35,850 nucleotides of DNA, from assembly GCA_002633005.1 (NCBI GenBank), contig NMRA01000453.1:146935-182784 (forward strand). Reading direction: 5' to 3'. Below the pieces are notes generated by a model. The model was not told the DNA's origin, made no database searches, and saw nothing but the letters and a program-made list of their open reading frames with translations. The stretch is from Phoronis australis (lineage: Eukaryota > Phoronida > Phoronidae). A program made the position numbers and the translations under genes. Positions 1 through 11,473 of the stretch are shown here, in pieces; position 1 is the stretch's first letter, and each line of letters begins with the position of its first letter.

Positions 1-1938
1 TTTTTACAAATATAAGTTTACTAAGCTCTTTGGTGATTATTAGGTAACTTCAAACTCAAATTTCTCAAAAATGTGCAACTTTATATGTGGGAACTTTTTA
101 GATTTTAAAAACACTCTAATAAATGAATTAAAAAACACCAAAATAAAATTGCCCCCCTAAAGTACTCACAAAAACCATTATCTAGAGGCCCTACAAAATC
201 TGGCCCACCGACTATACGCAATTGCATTTTTAAAAGAATAATAAGTAGGAATATTGATGAATTGTCAACCACCATAGATTCATCAAATCCCTGTCAAGAT
301 TGCATCACTTTACAGCGCGACTGGAAAGTTTAGATTCGCTGCACCTCAACCTCACCTTCCGGAACCAAGCGCACGGACGAGTCGAAACTTAATGTGTTTA
401 GTAGGCTTCACGAAATCAGAGAGTCTCATTCGGTCTTCCGCTTTAGGTGGCCGTAGCCCTGAGTGTCCAGCGCCGCAGATGTTGTCCCTGCCTGAGAATG
501 AGTCGTTAGTTATATTCAATAATACCGATTGGCAGTGATTGGAACTGAGCTCATTTGTAAACAATGTAACCAATGTTTTAAGAACCATACAACTCTTGGA
601 AACCCTTTTTATGGTTACTAAATGGACACAAATACAATACTTTATTCATGTCAGTTCCGTCTCATCAGTAGACAATCAGAGTAATGAACTGTCGAGAGTT
701 CTGGTTTAAGAATTATGGACATTCGAGGGTAGTGATCTTTCGAAGGTAGCGAACTTTCGACCTTTGGAGTAGTGAACTTTCGGAGTAGTGAATATTCGGA
801 ATAGTAACATGTAGGCCTAACCTTGGAAATCTTTTCCATCAAGTTTGTTGCTTGCATTAAGTCTGCGAGTCTATGCACCATTCACACTGAAAGCAGACTT
901 TCTTCATGGACCATTGACGTTTTTATTTGATGTAGACCTACTTTTCCCTCAACGTGAACACACCCGTTGGGGATTTCTCGCTGGCAGTGCAAGAAAACGA
1001 GTAGTTCACTGTTTGTTTTTGAGCAACGACGGAGGACTGCCTGTGGTGAACTTACCGTTGGCGTGTTCTGAATTGAGAAGCGAAATATACACGTGTGCAC
1101 GTCAACATGCCCGCATGTCAATCTACCAATCCGCAATCAAAGTGGACTCTGAATGAACAGCATATTTGACGATCACCGTTCAATTCGAATTTGAAAATGC
1201 CTGCTCTTTAGCGTACCTATGCTAGCAAGTAGACCAAAATAGCAGATAACACTTATTTTCAGCTGCTTTGTTTCTTGGTCGATTTTAAGTCATTCATACC
1301 GCACTACTGTCGGGAGGTCTCTCGCTAGCTTAGTTAAGTATAGACATTTATTTCTGGACTCTCTTGTTTCCGTATGGTGTAGCCACCACGCGCGTTCGAT
1401 GCCCAGGAATAACATAAAGCCTCCTCTAATCGTCTGCACGTTTGATCGATCGAACCGCCTGAACCCCCCACCCCCCGGCGGCTACGGGCCTGGATTGCAA
1501 CCTCTGATTGATTCAGGCAATTTGTTCCTCAGAGAAGCAATTCGAATATGTAAGGAGATTAAGCCATAGTTAGAAATCTGGAGGTAGTAATACATTTTGT
1601 CAGTTTTAGTACGCAGTGCGAAACGTTCCAGTGGACCTGGGCTGTATCACTGCGTTTTCAAACGTACGTCCGATGACACCTACAGCCAATTACGAGGGGA
1701 GTTCCCCCGAAGGACACTGAAAGATTACAGTGATATACCACATATAGGCGTCTGACCCCGAAGTTTTATCAGTAAGTGACGTAGCCAGTGATTTTATGCA
1801 TTTATTAGTTACAGTAGTCAAGTGACTGACCAAGAGGACACGAGTACGTTTTTACTTGGACTGGCCGTTCGACCACCACGAAGTCTGGAATCCGGCTCAT
1901 TACAAGAACACGTGACATTAGCAAGTGACGAAGATAAC
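1..1938. other. Intergenic/5' flank, no gene recognised
   Basis: No open frame here resembles a known protein; the open frames are short and overlap on both strands. What can be seen is a degenerate minisatellite at about 721-810 and a C-rich then GC-rich stretch at about 1463-1492 (a run of C followed by CGGCGGCTACGGGCCTGG). The latter looks like the edge of a small DNA element, but no partner end was found. The 5' UTR and promoter of the downstream dehydrogenase should lie here or in an upstream exon. The coding frame stays open from 1822 to the chosen ATG, so a further upstream coding exon cannot be excluded. Confidence 0.5.
721..810. repeat. Degenerate minisatellite, about 17-bp unit
   Basis: About five imperfect copies of a unit resembling TTCGGAGTAGTGAACT follow one another. 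Each copy begins with TTCG and contains GTAG(T/C)GA or a close variant. One copy carries a short insertion. No function is evident. Confidence 0.6.
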
Positions 1939-2172
1939 ATGTCGAGGCCGGCAATAGTGTTGCACTGCTCAGAGGAAGACGAACCGAACAAAGGATGGCA
2001 GCAGTCAGCTGTCGACATTTTTGAAGAGCAGTTCGACGTGGTTTGGCTGAAAGATGTCATCGCGAATCCTGAAATTGGCGTGCGGGTTGTAGCTGCAGCG
2101 TACCGTCCACATAACAAGCGGAAAGATGTGCCTCGTATTGAAAACCATCTGGATTTATTACCCAACTTGAAG
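1939..2172 (+). CDS. Dehydrogenase exon 1
   Basis: Encodes residues 1-78, the first half of the substrate-binding domain (RPAIVLHC near the start, LDLLPNLK at the end). It closes at AAG|GTAGGC in phase 0. The frame is open upstream to 1822 but the first ATG is at 1939. Confidence 0.88.
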
Positions 2173-5100
2173 GTAGGCCAACTTCTGCCATGCAAATTAG
2201 GTTGCCTATTATCCAACTCGAAGCTAGGCTAATTTAGTGGAGTGTGCCGTTCAGATTCAGTTGACTGAACTCGGAACAAGATATAGTGATAGTTAAAATG
2301 CATAGTCTTGATAGTGAATATGCAAATGGAGCACTAATTTACAAACAACCCCGGGTCCTCCAGTGTGCTGCAAACCATCTAAGAACCAGCTACCATTACA
2401 ATCTCGCGAAAGTCTCGTTTTTCGAGACTATTTGTATGTAAACGAGTATGGTTATTTCACCGTTGACGAACACCCGGTGCCGGCCACCGACAACTGAGGT
2501 CTGGCTACTGGGCCGACTCCTCTCACGGTGACCACAACGAAAGCAATCGTTCTGTAATTTGATTTTGCCGTCACCTTGGACAATATTCAACATGTCATTT
2601 TGGTTCTCTGTTAGTGCAAATTCTCGGTATTAACACAGACCTTTCGCCCTCATTTTTAGGGCGACACATTAATCCCTGGGAAACCCCCACAGCATTGGCA
2701 TTTCCCTAATGAAACAAGGCACAGTTTTTATTATTTGTTGATTTCACTATCAAATAAAGGTTGCGTAATATTTCGAATTACTAGGGTTTTTTATGTACAC
2801 ACTTGATTTAGGTGTATCAGTTGTGATGTTTTCTTTAAAACCGCAATTTAACTGTAATGTCACTCATAAGGTCCAGATTTTTGAGTATTTCACGAGTTCT
2901 TGTTTAGTGAATTACGATTAATAAGGTAATTTTGCATCGGCTCTGTGAAATAACTTAAAGGTAATGTAGGATTCTATCGAAATCAAAATTTGACTAAATT
3001 CGGAACATCATGTCTCGGAAATGGCTGCTTATGAAACTTTCAGATACTATGAGATATGTAGTGTTCTCCAAAAGACTAATACATATTATTTTGAAAAATT
3101 TCCACTTTTTGTACGAGGAGCTATTACTGAACTAAAATCAATACTTTTGTAGATATTTCTCTGAATGTGAAGACTTATCGATAAGGTCCTGTCTGTTCAT
3201 CTTCTCGCCAACTATGGCATTGCCGAGTTTTATTTGTTGCAGGTAATTTCAAACTTCGGTGTCGGCATGGACCATTTCCTTAAGTTTTACCCTGAGTTGC
3301 AGAAGAGGGGTATCCTGGCTACCAATCTGAAAACTCCCGGCGTGTTATACGAAGCAACTGCCGACATGGCTCTTTGCCTGATGCTTGCAACAGCTCGCGA
3401 TTTACGCGGAGGTTTGTTTTTATGCGCCCACATATTTATATGTCCGTCCGGGCGGCGGCCGTCAGGCGTCCGGCGTCCGGTGTCCGGCGTCCGGCGTCCG
3501 CTGCTTTATCTCCAAAACCCTTTGACATACGTTCATGAAATTTGGTACATATGTTCCATTTATGAATGGGACGGCATGTGCGAACATTCGGATGGATCCG
3601 ACTACCGGTGTGCCCCCTAGTGGCAATTTTAGTTTTTTACGCTTACCTTTGTATCTTCAAAAGTCCTGAACGAATTTTCATGAAATTTGGTATGTAGGCA
3701 CCTATTAGTGAGATGACGCTATCCTCCCGTTTTCAGATGGATTCGACATAGTTTGCGCCACCTAGTGGCCATTTTTACTGTTTTCGAGTCTGTATTTTTG
3801 CGTCCACTCCTCTATCAACCAAACCGCTCAAAGGATGATTGTGAAAATTGGCGTGTATGTGCTTACTATAAGGAAGACAGCTGACAACGATTTTCAGACG
3901 ATTTGGACTACTGTGGCGCCTCCTAGTGGCAGTTTTGTTTTTTTTTGCGCCTATGGCTGTATCTCCTAAACCGTTCGCAGGATCTTTACGAAATTTAATA
4001 AGTGTATTTATATTATGTTAACAACAGCCGATGACGAATTTTGGACGGATCCGCTTACCAGTGTGCCCCCTAGTGGCAATTTTATTTTTTTATGTTTACC
4101 TCTGTATCTTCACAAGTCCTTCACGGATTTTCATGAAATTTAGTATGTAGGCACCTATTAGTGCGATGACGCTATCCTCCCGTTTTCGGATGGATTCGAC
4201 CTAGTTTGCGACACCCAGTGGCCATTTTTACTGTTTTTGAGTCTGTTTTTTGGCGTCCACCCCTCTATCAACCAAACCGCTATAAGTATGATTGTGAAAA
4301 TTGGCATGTATGTTCTTACTATGAAGAGGACGGTTGACGCTGAATTTCCCATGACTTTGATTACTGTGGCGCCTCCTAGTGGCAATTTTTCCTCCATGGC
4401 TGTATCTCCCAGACCGTTTGCAGGATCTTTACTAAATTTAGCAAGTGTATTGATGTGATGTTTACAACGGACGATGACGACTTTAGGATGATTCTGACTA
4501 CCGGTATGCCTCTAGTGGCAATTTTAGTATTTTACATTGACCTCTGTATTTTCATAGGTCTTCAGGTGTATACTTTGTGTTACTCCTGACTATGAAGGAA
4601 AAGTTCCAAGTAGAAATTTGTTTCTGGCATTCTAATGCTGTGCTAATCTCGTATGTTGGTAAATTTGTTTTAATTCTATATTTCTGTGGTGCTTTAAGCA
4701 ACTGATGTATAGGATGTGCTTGTATTATGAAGATCACTCACATTTTGCCCTTAGCCTATTGAGGAGACAATGACCATACCTTTCCATTTTGCAAAGTACA
4801 ACATACTACATATATGCCCTCTACTGGCCACTTTATGGTACCAATAAACAACCCTAGAAGGATACCGTATGCGGTGCAATTGTGGGCGCATTTCAACGCT
4901 CTGCGTTGCTCTTGTCTTCACATTCTACCGAGTTGACCAGTTTTGAGAGGACAATGAGTTTAGTATGCTAGCTGGAGTGATGTTGTTGGCGTGAGCGCTT
5001 GTGGGTGCGCGTGCGTGTGTGTGTTTGCTTGTCTGTTTGTTTGTGTTTCTAGAATGACTGGGTACCGTGACCTATAGCCGATGTATAACAATAATGCGAT

Positions 5101-8100
5101 CAGACTGCTACCGGTGGTGCGAAAATAGAAACGGAGAAAGTATACATTTACAATTATGAGGCAGAGTGACTGATGAAAAGCAGTAGCAGTACAGCCGCAG
5201 TACAATTTTAATTTACGACAATAGTAATAGTGCAAAACCCATTCTGTAGCTAGCATTTTGTATTGTTTGAAAACAGTCTTTGTACCGCACATGCGCTTAT
5301 TTAGGACTGTCCGCCTTCTTCCGAAAACAAGTGTTTTTTTCAGAGAAAATTTGTTTAAATGTTTCGCATTTAGGCGCACTACGCTTCACCTACAAGCGCA
5401 TAACTTCAAGTGTTTTGTGTGTATTTAGTCCATTCATGGTACTTTTCATACTTAATGTTGAACTTAATACGCTGACGTCTGCCAGTTTGTAACAGATAAG
5501 TCGCGCACACATTTTTAAAAATTTGCGCCTCGGTTTTACTCTAGTGAATTACAACTTAAGTTTAGGTGTTTGCGTCAAATTCTGGATATAGGGACAGCTT
5601 CACCTACATACACAGGCACGTGGGCGTCAGAATCTGTACGTGGCTTCGTGTACATGTATTTCGTCAACGGTGCCGTGACAACTGTCTTATCTCTGAGGTC
5701 GTCATATCCCTAGCTTAAACCAAACAAACCCAGTTTAGTCAAGGTCAATATGATGCTGAAAGTCAATGTCAATTGTTGATATCAATGAAGTATAGCAATG
5801 ATGTCCTGAAAAGAAAAGATTTTTGATAATTTTCGTGGAATTCTAATTCATTTTATTTAATCAAGTAACATTATTTTATAAATCGGCCCTCAAACTTGTA
5901 ATCAAACGTCCTTGCTGTACGTAATCCAGAGACGGAATTGCTGGCTGTAAAAGTGGCTCGATTATTAACATTTTGCTTATTGTGACAAGGGTTTTCATTA
6001 TTGAGGAGTTCGAAGTTCCAGCGGTCACTCAAACGTTAGTCTTGGCGTCTCCAAATCTGCAAACCGCCAAGTAGCCTTCACGGCGACACAATGTAGAATT
6101 CTGGATTCTGAGCTGTGAAGGGTTTTTATAATACAGATTTCTCCCTAATTGAAATACAAAAAATGGTATTCAGTTCTGACGTTTGATTTGATATACCGGT
6201 ATCCCCCAAAAGCACCGACGTGAAATTGGCGTACCTTTGTTTTCATCAGTCTACAAAACAACACGAGTTTCATCAGCAATCGAAAGATGTCACAAAAATT
6301 GTCACATTAAAAATCTAAGCGCTCACGAGACGAAAAACCCGCTATTTCTCAGTCTGCATCGAACGACACCTTATGCATCAGCGTTAACTTGCGATTGCGT
6401 CGATGCCATTAGCTACCGAAGCTGGTATGAACGGTTCATACCTTAGTTAAATCGAAGTGTCTGAAGGTGTTTGTTCATAGCGGCGACAATATCCCCTTCC
6501 ACGGTACTGCACGTGTGTTTTAATCATCTTACTGAGATATTCGAAGTGATGGTTTTTTGTAAAACAGTCCATAAAAGCTAGGAAAAATGTTGCTTTAGAA
6601 TCCAGGGGGTTTCCAAAACATGAACATCAGATACAGTTAATGAAGTCTACACATGTAGTGCCAAAATGTATAACGTCTTGTTTTAGGCATGGAGAACGCA
6701 ATGGGCCCAACACCAATTGTTGAGGTCCATGATAATCCCACTGTCCATCGTGACGTCAGTTTCGGTGTTCTGGGAATCTTCGGCATGGGAAATATTGGCT
6801 ACAAGGTAGCGCAGCGTGCGAAGGGATTTGATATGAAGATATTGTACCACAACAGAACTAGAAGGTGGGGTGGCGCACTTATGCCGCGAACAGTTTCTAT
6901 AGCAAGGAATCGCAATAGCGGTTTAGTTTCACACTGGGCGGGAAATAATTATTCCGAATCAATCACGTGCAGCACTCCTGGTAGTTGTAGACTTACTCCA
7001 TTGCCAGATATTTCACGTAGTAGATTTTATTTGATAAAACAGTATTCTCGTTTTTTCTCAGTCTTTCTTTCGGGAATTTGACGTGAGAGAGGTTATTGCT
7101 GACGACTCTTGCACTCACAATACTTAGTGATAGACTGGTGCAGTACATTCTAGCTTATTGAGTTCACAGATTATCAGAGTGTCACGCCTTATAACCTTCA
7201 GCTGGGATCAACACTTCATCGTACTAGAATTTCGATTCCACTGCTGGAACATAGTTTTTGTTATTTCCCCACACTTCGTTTCTTCGTTTTTTGAAGATCT
7301 TCTTGTGGAATTGTGAATCCAGTGGCGGATTTAGAGGGGGGGGGGGCAAGGGGGCCATGCCCCCCCTAAAATTCTCCCAGATACCATTTGGCAGTTCGGG
7401 GTGCGAATTGCTGACTAGCACTTGTGCGAACCCAGGAGGACAATGCACAATGCATAGGCCTTGAACAAACTCCTTTACTATTTTTTAGGAATAAGGTAAA
7501 AAAATTCGAGATCCCTGCATCCCTACATTTTAGGCTGGGCGCGCGCATGTACCAAAATTCTGGTTATTGCTGTGCCCTGGCCCACCCTAAATCAAAATCC
7601 TGAATCCGCCCCTGGAATCGTTTGTAGTTTGAAAGGAAAATTTTCCTACTTTCAATGTGAGCCAACACTGGCCCGTTGTGGACTCAATCGCCGCAGTCGC
7701 GCTTTACTGAGTGATTTTAGGGTATGAACATGCCGTAAGCAGACGAACATTATAGCTTGAAACTGTCAAATGTTTCATTACTGAAAACTTTGTTCTCATC
7801 TGTTTTCTGTTTATCTTGTCAACAGTTCCAAATAATATGTGTTTTGAAAATATTCCTGATAGTGAAAAATGAGCTGTTTGCAGATCAATTGAGGACGAAA
7901 AAGCTGTTGGCGCCACCTATTGTAAAGATCTCTACCAAATGCTGAGGGAGGTTGATTTTCTCGTAATCACGTGCCCTCTGACAGAGAGTACTCGGTACAA
8001 AATTGGAAAAGACGAGTTTGAGTGTATGAAACCCACAGCTGTTGTGGTGAACGTCGCAAGAGGTAGGTGTTAAAGCAGGGTTATTCACTCGTGTTATGTC

Positions 8101-8793
8101 CAGGAATAATATATTTTATACAAACTCCTACAATGTTTAACCTGATTTGGTAAAAAATATAGAAATAACTTGCAAGAGATCTCCTACCTGTCTGAGTCGT
8201 GATTGTGTGCGCATGTACATAATTATGTGTTGCAAATCCTGCTTCGTAATAAAGCAAAGAAGGTTTTAAAGCAATGAGCACGTCTACCAGCAGATAAAGG
8301 ACATCATACATGTACATACAGCCTGTATGGTCACCTAAAAACCGTGTACTAGAATTTGGAAATTTGAAGGTCGAATTAGAAACCCCGAAGTCAGAAGACG
8401 CCGCTTCACTAAAATTGGCCACATGTGGCTTCTCTACATTTTTGGAAAAAACGGTTCATGGAGGCAGGCAAAAAGGTTTCGTCCATCTATCGGTGCTTTA
8501 ATGGACTGGGAAAGCAATAATTTGTTTCTTTTGCAGGACCAGTCATCAAAACAGACGACCTCGTATCTGCACTGGAGAACAGGAAGCTTCTTGCCGCGGG
8601 TCTCGATGTGACTGACCCAGAACCTTTACCGAAAGACCACCCTCTTCTGAAGCTGCCAAATGTGATTGTAACGCCTCACGCGGCCAGCAAAACTGTGCAA
8701 ACCCGTGCTCGCATGGTTAGACTTGTCATGGAGAACGCTTTAGCTATTGTTGAGGGTCGAGCTACTGAAAATGTATGGCGTCCGTCGAAGTAG
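1939..8793 (+). CDS. D-2-hydroxyacid dehydrogenase (glyoxylate/hydroxypyruvate reductase-like), five exons
   Basis: Joined exons 1939-2172, 3243-3411, 6687-6864, 7884-8062 and 8537-8793 give 1017 nt, 338 aa plus stop. All introns are GT-AG and the phases agree (0, 1, 2, 1). The family reduces 2-keto acids such as glyoxylate or hydroxypyruvate with NAD(P)H, usually in cytosol or mitochondria. Visible marks: substrate-domain segment SNFGVGMDH (res 81-89); dinucleotide motif G-M-G-N-I-G (167-172); catalytic Arg253 in NVARG; Glu282 in DVTDPEP; His301 in TPHAAS. The basic stretch NRTRR (190-194) after the second Rossmann strand, where NAD enzymes carry an acidic residue, suggests NADP(H). The length is normal for the family. 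The first ATG has A at -3; no targeting peptide is obvious. It resembles GRHPR and vertebrate 'probable 2-ketogluconate reductase' paralogues; the exact substrate is not readable from sequence. Confidence 0.93.
2173..3242 (+). other. Dehydrogenase intron 1
   Basis: A 1070-nt GT-AG intron ending TTTGTTGCAG. I see no repeat or embedded gene in it. Confidence 0.85.
3243..3411 (+). CDS. Dehydrogenase exon 2
   Basis: Encodes residues 79-134 and the first base of Gly135, including the conserved SNFGVGMDH and [13 protein letters not shown] segments. The acceptor is TTGTTGCAG|GTAATT and the donor is GGAG|GTTTGT, which is a weaker match to consensus. Confidence 0.92.
3445..4530. repeat. Higher-order tandem array, 453-bp period of three monomers, in intron 2
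   Basis: The motif CCTAGTGGC (or a one- or two-base variant) recurs at 3616, 3761, 3922, 4069, 4214, 4375 and 4511. Spacings are 145, 161, 147, 145, 161 and 136. Every third monomer is most alike: one type has TGCCCCCTAGTGGCAATTTT, the next ends GGCCATTTTTACTGTTTT, the third has GTGGCGCCTCCTAGTGGC. This gives two full trimers plus part of a third. The array is preceded by a GC-rich 7-bp microsatellite (GGCGTCC, about 3463-3500). This could be the core of a non-autonomous element of the oyster 'pearl'/Helitron-like sort, but no terminal structure was identified. Confidence 0.85.
3463..3500. repeat. GGCGTCC microsatellite
   Basis: About five copies of a 7-bp unit GGCGTCC/GGTGTCC sit directly before the tandem array, within 60 bp of the intron 2 donor. 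They are far more GC-rich than their surroundings. Confidence 0.75.
4691..4915 (+). repeat. Dispersed repeat, left arm of a 30-kb-spaced inverted pair
   Basis: This stretch matches the reverse complement of 35626-35850 with about five differences over about 225 bases. It starts GCTTTAAGCAACTGATG and ends CTCTGCGTTGCTCTTG. The right-hand copy runs off the window edge, so the full element is longer. The segment lies in intron 2 of the dehydrogenase. No protein is recognised in it. Confidence 0.9.
4980..5048. repeat. GT-rich low-complexity tract
   Basis: A run of TG/GT dinucleotides interspersed with TTG and GCG triplets, typical simple-sequence DNA in an intron. Confidence 0.6.
6687..6864 (+). 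CDS. Dehydrogenase exon 3
   Basis: Encodes the last two bases of Gly135 through most of Arg194, including the dinucleotide-binding GMGNIG and the basic NRTRR that suggests NADP(H). The acceptor is TTGTTTTAG|GCATGG and the donor is GAAG|GTGGGG. Confidence 0.92.
6865..7883 (+). other. Dehydrogenase intron 3
   Basis: A 1019-nt intron ending GCTGTTTGCAG. It carries the 295-bp inverted-repeat element at 7320-7614; nothing else is recognised. Confidence 0.85.
7320..7614. mobile_element. Non-autonomous DNA transposon (MITE) with 5-bp target duplication
   Basis: The left end reads CAGTGGCGGATTTAG and the right end, reverse-complemented, reads CAGGGGCGGATTCAG, 13 of 15 matching. GAATC directly flanks both ends (7315-7319 and 7615-7619), as expected of a target-site duplication. 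The interior has a G run and GGGGGCCATGCCCCCC, able to fold. There is no transposase frame. CAGGGGCG-type ends are common in hAT-like elements, but those usually duplicate 8 bp, so the superfamily is left open. Confidence 0.8.
7884..8062 (+). CDS. Dehydrogenase exon 4
   Basis: Encodes Ser195 to Gly254 (first base), with the end of the coenzyme domain and the catalytic Arg253 in VVVNVARG. The acceptor is TTTGCAG|ATCAAT and the donor is GAG|GTAGGT. No ATG-initiated open frame covers this exon; it is found by splice phase and family similarity. Confidence 0.92.
8063..8536 (+). other. Dehydrogenase intron 4
   Basis: A 474-nt GT-AG intron ending CTTTTGCAG. No repeat or gene is seen in it. Confidence 0.85.
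8537..8793 (+). CDS. Dehydrogenase exon 5 and stop
   Basis: Encodes the last base-pair of Gly254 through Lys338 and a TAG stop. It contains the catalytic Glu282 (DVTDPEPLP) and His301 (VIVTPHAAS), and returns the backbone to the substrate domain. A weak ATTAAA polyadenylation signal occurs at 9157-9162; no AATAAA was seen nearby. Confidence 0.93.
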
Positions 8794-10809
8794 AACTTCT
8801 TAAGCAACTTCCCGAAATGTGCTGAACATTGATGGTGTTCTCAATTGGTTGCTACTTGGCGATAAGTTAGAGTGGTCTAAATGGATATGAACTAGATTGA
8901 ATGATGTTTGAAGGATACTCTCTACTAGAACAAAATGGAACATTCAATCGCAAACATCTGCAGTCTGCCATTTTTGTGAATGTAAACAGGTTTGGTTGAA
9001 CACCAGTGCGTTTGTAAAATTATAAAAGTTTAATCCAGGATTTCTCCTGCCTCTAAATAATATAAAGTTTCCTGCAGTCGCTGTCTCCAAGAGATCGTTG
9101 ATTTCATTTGAAGATAAAACGTTTGTCGTACTTGTCACACACTCTGTCGAAGTCATATTAAACAACCAAAATTTATTACGATGGTCAGATACTGATATAA
9201 ATTACCATATATTATATTGAAATGATTAGAATTATTACAGAAATCACAAATGCGAAATTTGCTCTCTTGCAAAAGCTATGTCATAGAGGACTTTTCAAAG
9301 TGGCGTTCTCTGGAGTCAAAGAGAGCGAGAAAGTGACTTCCGCTTGATCCTGACTCAGATTTGGTGAATAGAAATACAAATAGTCGTTCTTTAAAAACAG
9401 AGAAGCCACTGTCACCCATCCCACTGTTTGATTTGGTTAAGTTCACTAACTTATTTTAGTTTTTTGGCATCATGAATTTCTACCGCATTGTCAGTCACAG
9501 CCACCGACCTTGCAGCCACAGTGGGAAATGCAGGGGACGTGATGTCCTTTATGGATATTTCAATAAGTTAGGGCCGTTTCGGATTACAATGCGATCTTTC
9601 CGGAGATAAGAAAGCGCGTGGCCTCGTTTTGGAAATCAGGCACATTTTTGTGTCTCTCAGTGGTGTTGAGAAGGCGAAGAACTGCACATCACCATTGACG
9701 TCCACGGGTATCTGTCCAGTTTATAAAACTTTCTCACATCGGAGTTGCAGCCCACGGCGGCACAGCAGTAATACTTCGCTGACTGGAAGGACGAATAGAG
9801 TAATGAAACCTGGGAAAAACTTGTAGAGAATCAGACAACAAGAGATAACATGTGGAACTTCAATGGCACGAAAACGAGGCTGCAAATGTGCCTGACGTAT
9901 GTTTACGGCATTGTGGGTAGTAAATGCGGCAAGATTCGGGTGTCGTTGTGTAGTTTGAGGCTTTCTTATTGGCTAATGCTGTTGTTTACAACGCCCTCCA
10001 CTGCTCAACATATGTGTCAATTTAATTCATGTAAAATTTGGATTTTTACAGAAAGTCGGCAACGGAACTTAAAACGCGGGAACTTTGTAAACAAATACGT
10101 AAAACGTACCGAGAGTGGCGTACATGTAGATGAAGTAATATCCCACGAGACATTATTCCGCGTATCGACCGAGACCAAAGGCGACCGAGAACGGAAGTCG
10201 AGGTGACATACCGCGAATAATACGCTTAGAAGGAATTCACGCATTTCTAAAGATATGCGTGAGTTTTCACCGCTCGTCCCGCTGCGCCGGAGTCAGGTAC
10301 AGTTGTGATGACCGCATTGCCGATGCCAGCAAGACCCAACTAAGTGTAATTACCCGACCATAAACTGTATTAAACATCTCTGACTGTACAAAATGGCGAA
10401 TTTTCAGAATGCATTAACCACTAATTTTCGTTAAAAACAACACCACGGCGGTATTCTGTTGGAAAAAAGCAACTAAGTACGGTTTTCGATTTTTAAAAAT
10501 CGATAAACTAATAATCTAAAAACTCCAACCATTGGGTACGATTGGAGATAAACTACCACGCGTATTGATATACTCGGTGGACATACAAACGCTGATCAGA
10601 GTTAACAATATCACATGGATTCATTTTTTATATTCTTTCAACCTCGTTTGACCAGGTTTTTGACCAGGAAACAGTTGTACTTAACTTGTGCCCACTTTTC
10701 ATTTTTTATTAATGGCAAACAGTTAGAACAGTTATATAGTCAGTGCCACCGAAATTGTCCAGAGATTCCAAACTTTCAGTTTGATTATCATCATATTTGC
10801 AAACAAGGG

Positions 10810-11005
10810 GCATTAAAAAATAAATAACAAAAACCAATATGAAACATATCGGGAAGTGGCCAAGATAAACACAAGTTAATCTTTTTAGTCATTTTGTAAT
10901 AATTATAATGTACCAAGTTAAAACTACTCTCGAGAGTTGCAAGCTATAACTATGCAAATGTCAGAGAAAACCAAATTGGGGGTACTAACAACAACCATTG
11001 TTGAG
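10810..11005 (+). repeat. Direct duplication, copy 1
   Basis: This matches 11266-11473 in the same orientation, about 457 bp away. Shared landmarks are CCAATATGAAACATATCG, GTACCAAGTTAAAACTACTC and CTCTGCAAATGTCAGAG (ACTATGCAAATGTCAGAG here). The copies differ by small indels and substitutions, so the duplication is not recent. Confidence 0.85.
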
Positions 11006-11265
11006 GCTGTCTTCAGTGTGGTTATCACCATATTTGAACTTTTGTATATATTTTATGATTTGAGTTCTAATGAAGATTAAACTTTAATGAAATGTTTAGC
11101 GTACCTGTAATGTGGAAAGTTCAGGGGTGGGCTCACAATGAACTTAATTAATTAAGTTTTTGAATTCGCTGGCGATCAAAATCTACCACTGTTTTGGTAC
11201 TTCAAGTTTAAAACTTAGATAAAAAGTTATCAACCAGTTCCCGGTAAAAAAACAAGTTGGCAGAA

Positions 11266-11473
11266 GCATTAAAAATTAAATAAAGAAAACCAATATGAAA
11301 CATATCGTTCTATTGGAAGTGGCCCTTTTTGAAAATAAACACAAGTTAACATTTTTAGTCATTTTGTAATATTTATAATGTACCAAGTTAAAACTACTCT
11401 CCAGAGTTGCAGGCTGTAACTCTGCAAATGTCAGAGGAAACCAAATAGGGGGTTCTAACAATAAGCATTGTTG
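11266..11473 (+). repeat. Direct duplication, copy 2
   Basis: Second copy of the 10810-11005 repeat. Its right edge runs into the left arm of the inverted repeat at 11466, and copy 1 likewise ends in CATTGTTGAG. The duplication therefore included the start of that element. Confidence 0.85.

Larger units (their letters stand above)
3412..6686 (+). other. Dehydrogenase intron 2
   Basis: A 3275-nt intron ending CTTGTTTTAG. It contains the microsatellite, the 453-bp tandem array, the dispersed repeat at 4691 and the GT-rich tract. From about 5050 to 6686 I see no repeat or gene. Confidence 0.85.

Noticed and set aside
352-588. 78-codon minus-strand frame
   Set aside because: No recognisable domain, signal peptide or splice partner; length is within chance for the region.
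845-1156. 103-codon plus-strand frame overlapping an 84-codon minus-strand frame
   Set aside because: No family resemblance in either strand and no splice context.
1318-1410. Possible second tRNA-like SINE (TAGCTTAGTTAAG, then GTTCGATGCC)
   Set aside because: The A box misses a key G and no tRNA-like fold is visible; spacing alone is not enough.
1822-1938. Upstream extension of dehydrogenase exon 1 starting at GTG
   Set aside because: GTG starts are not expected in an animal nuclear gene; the first ATG is at 1939 and the protein already has family length.
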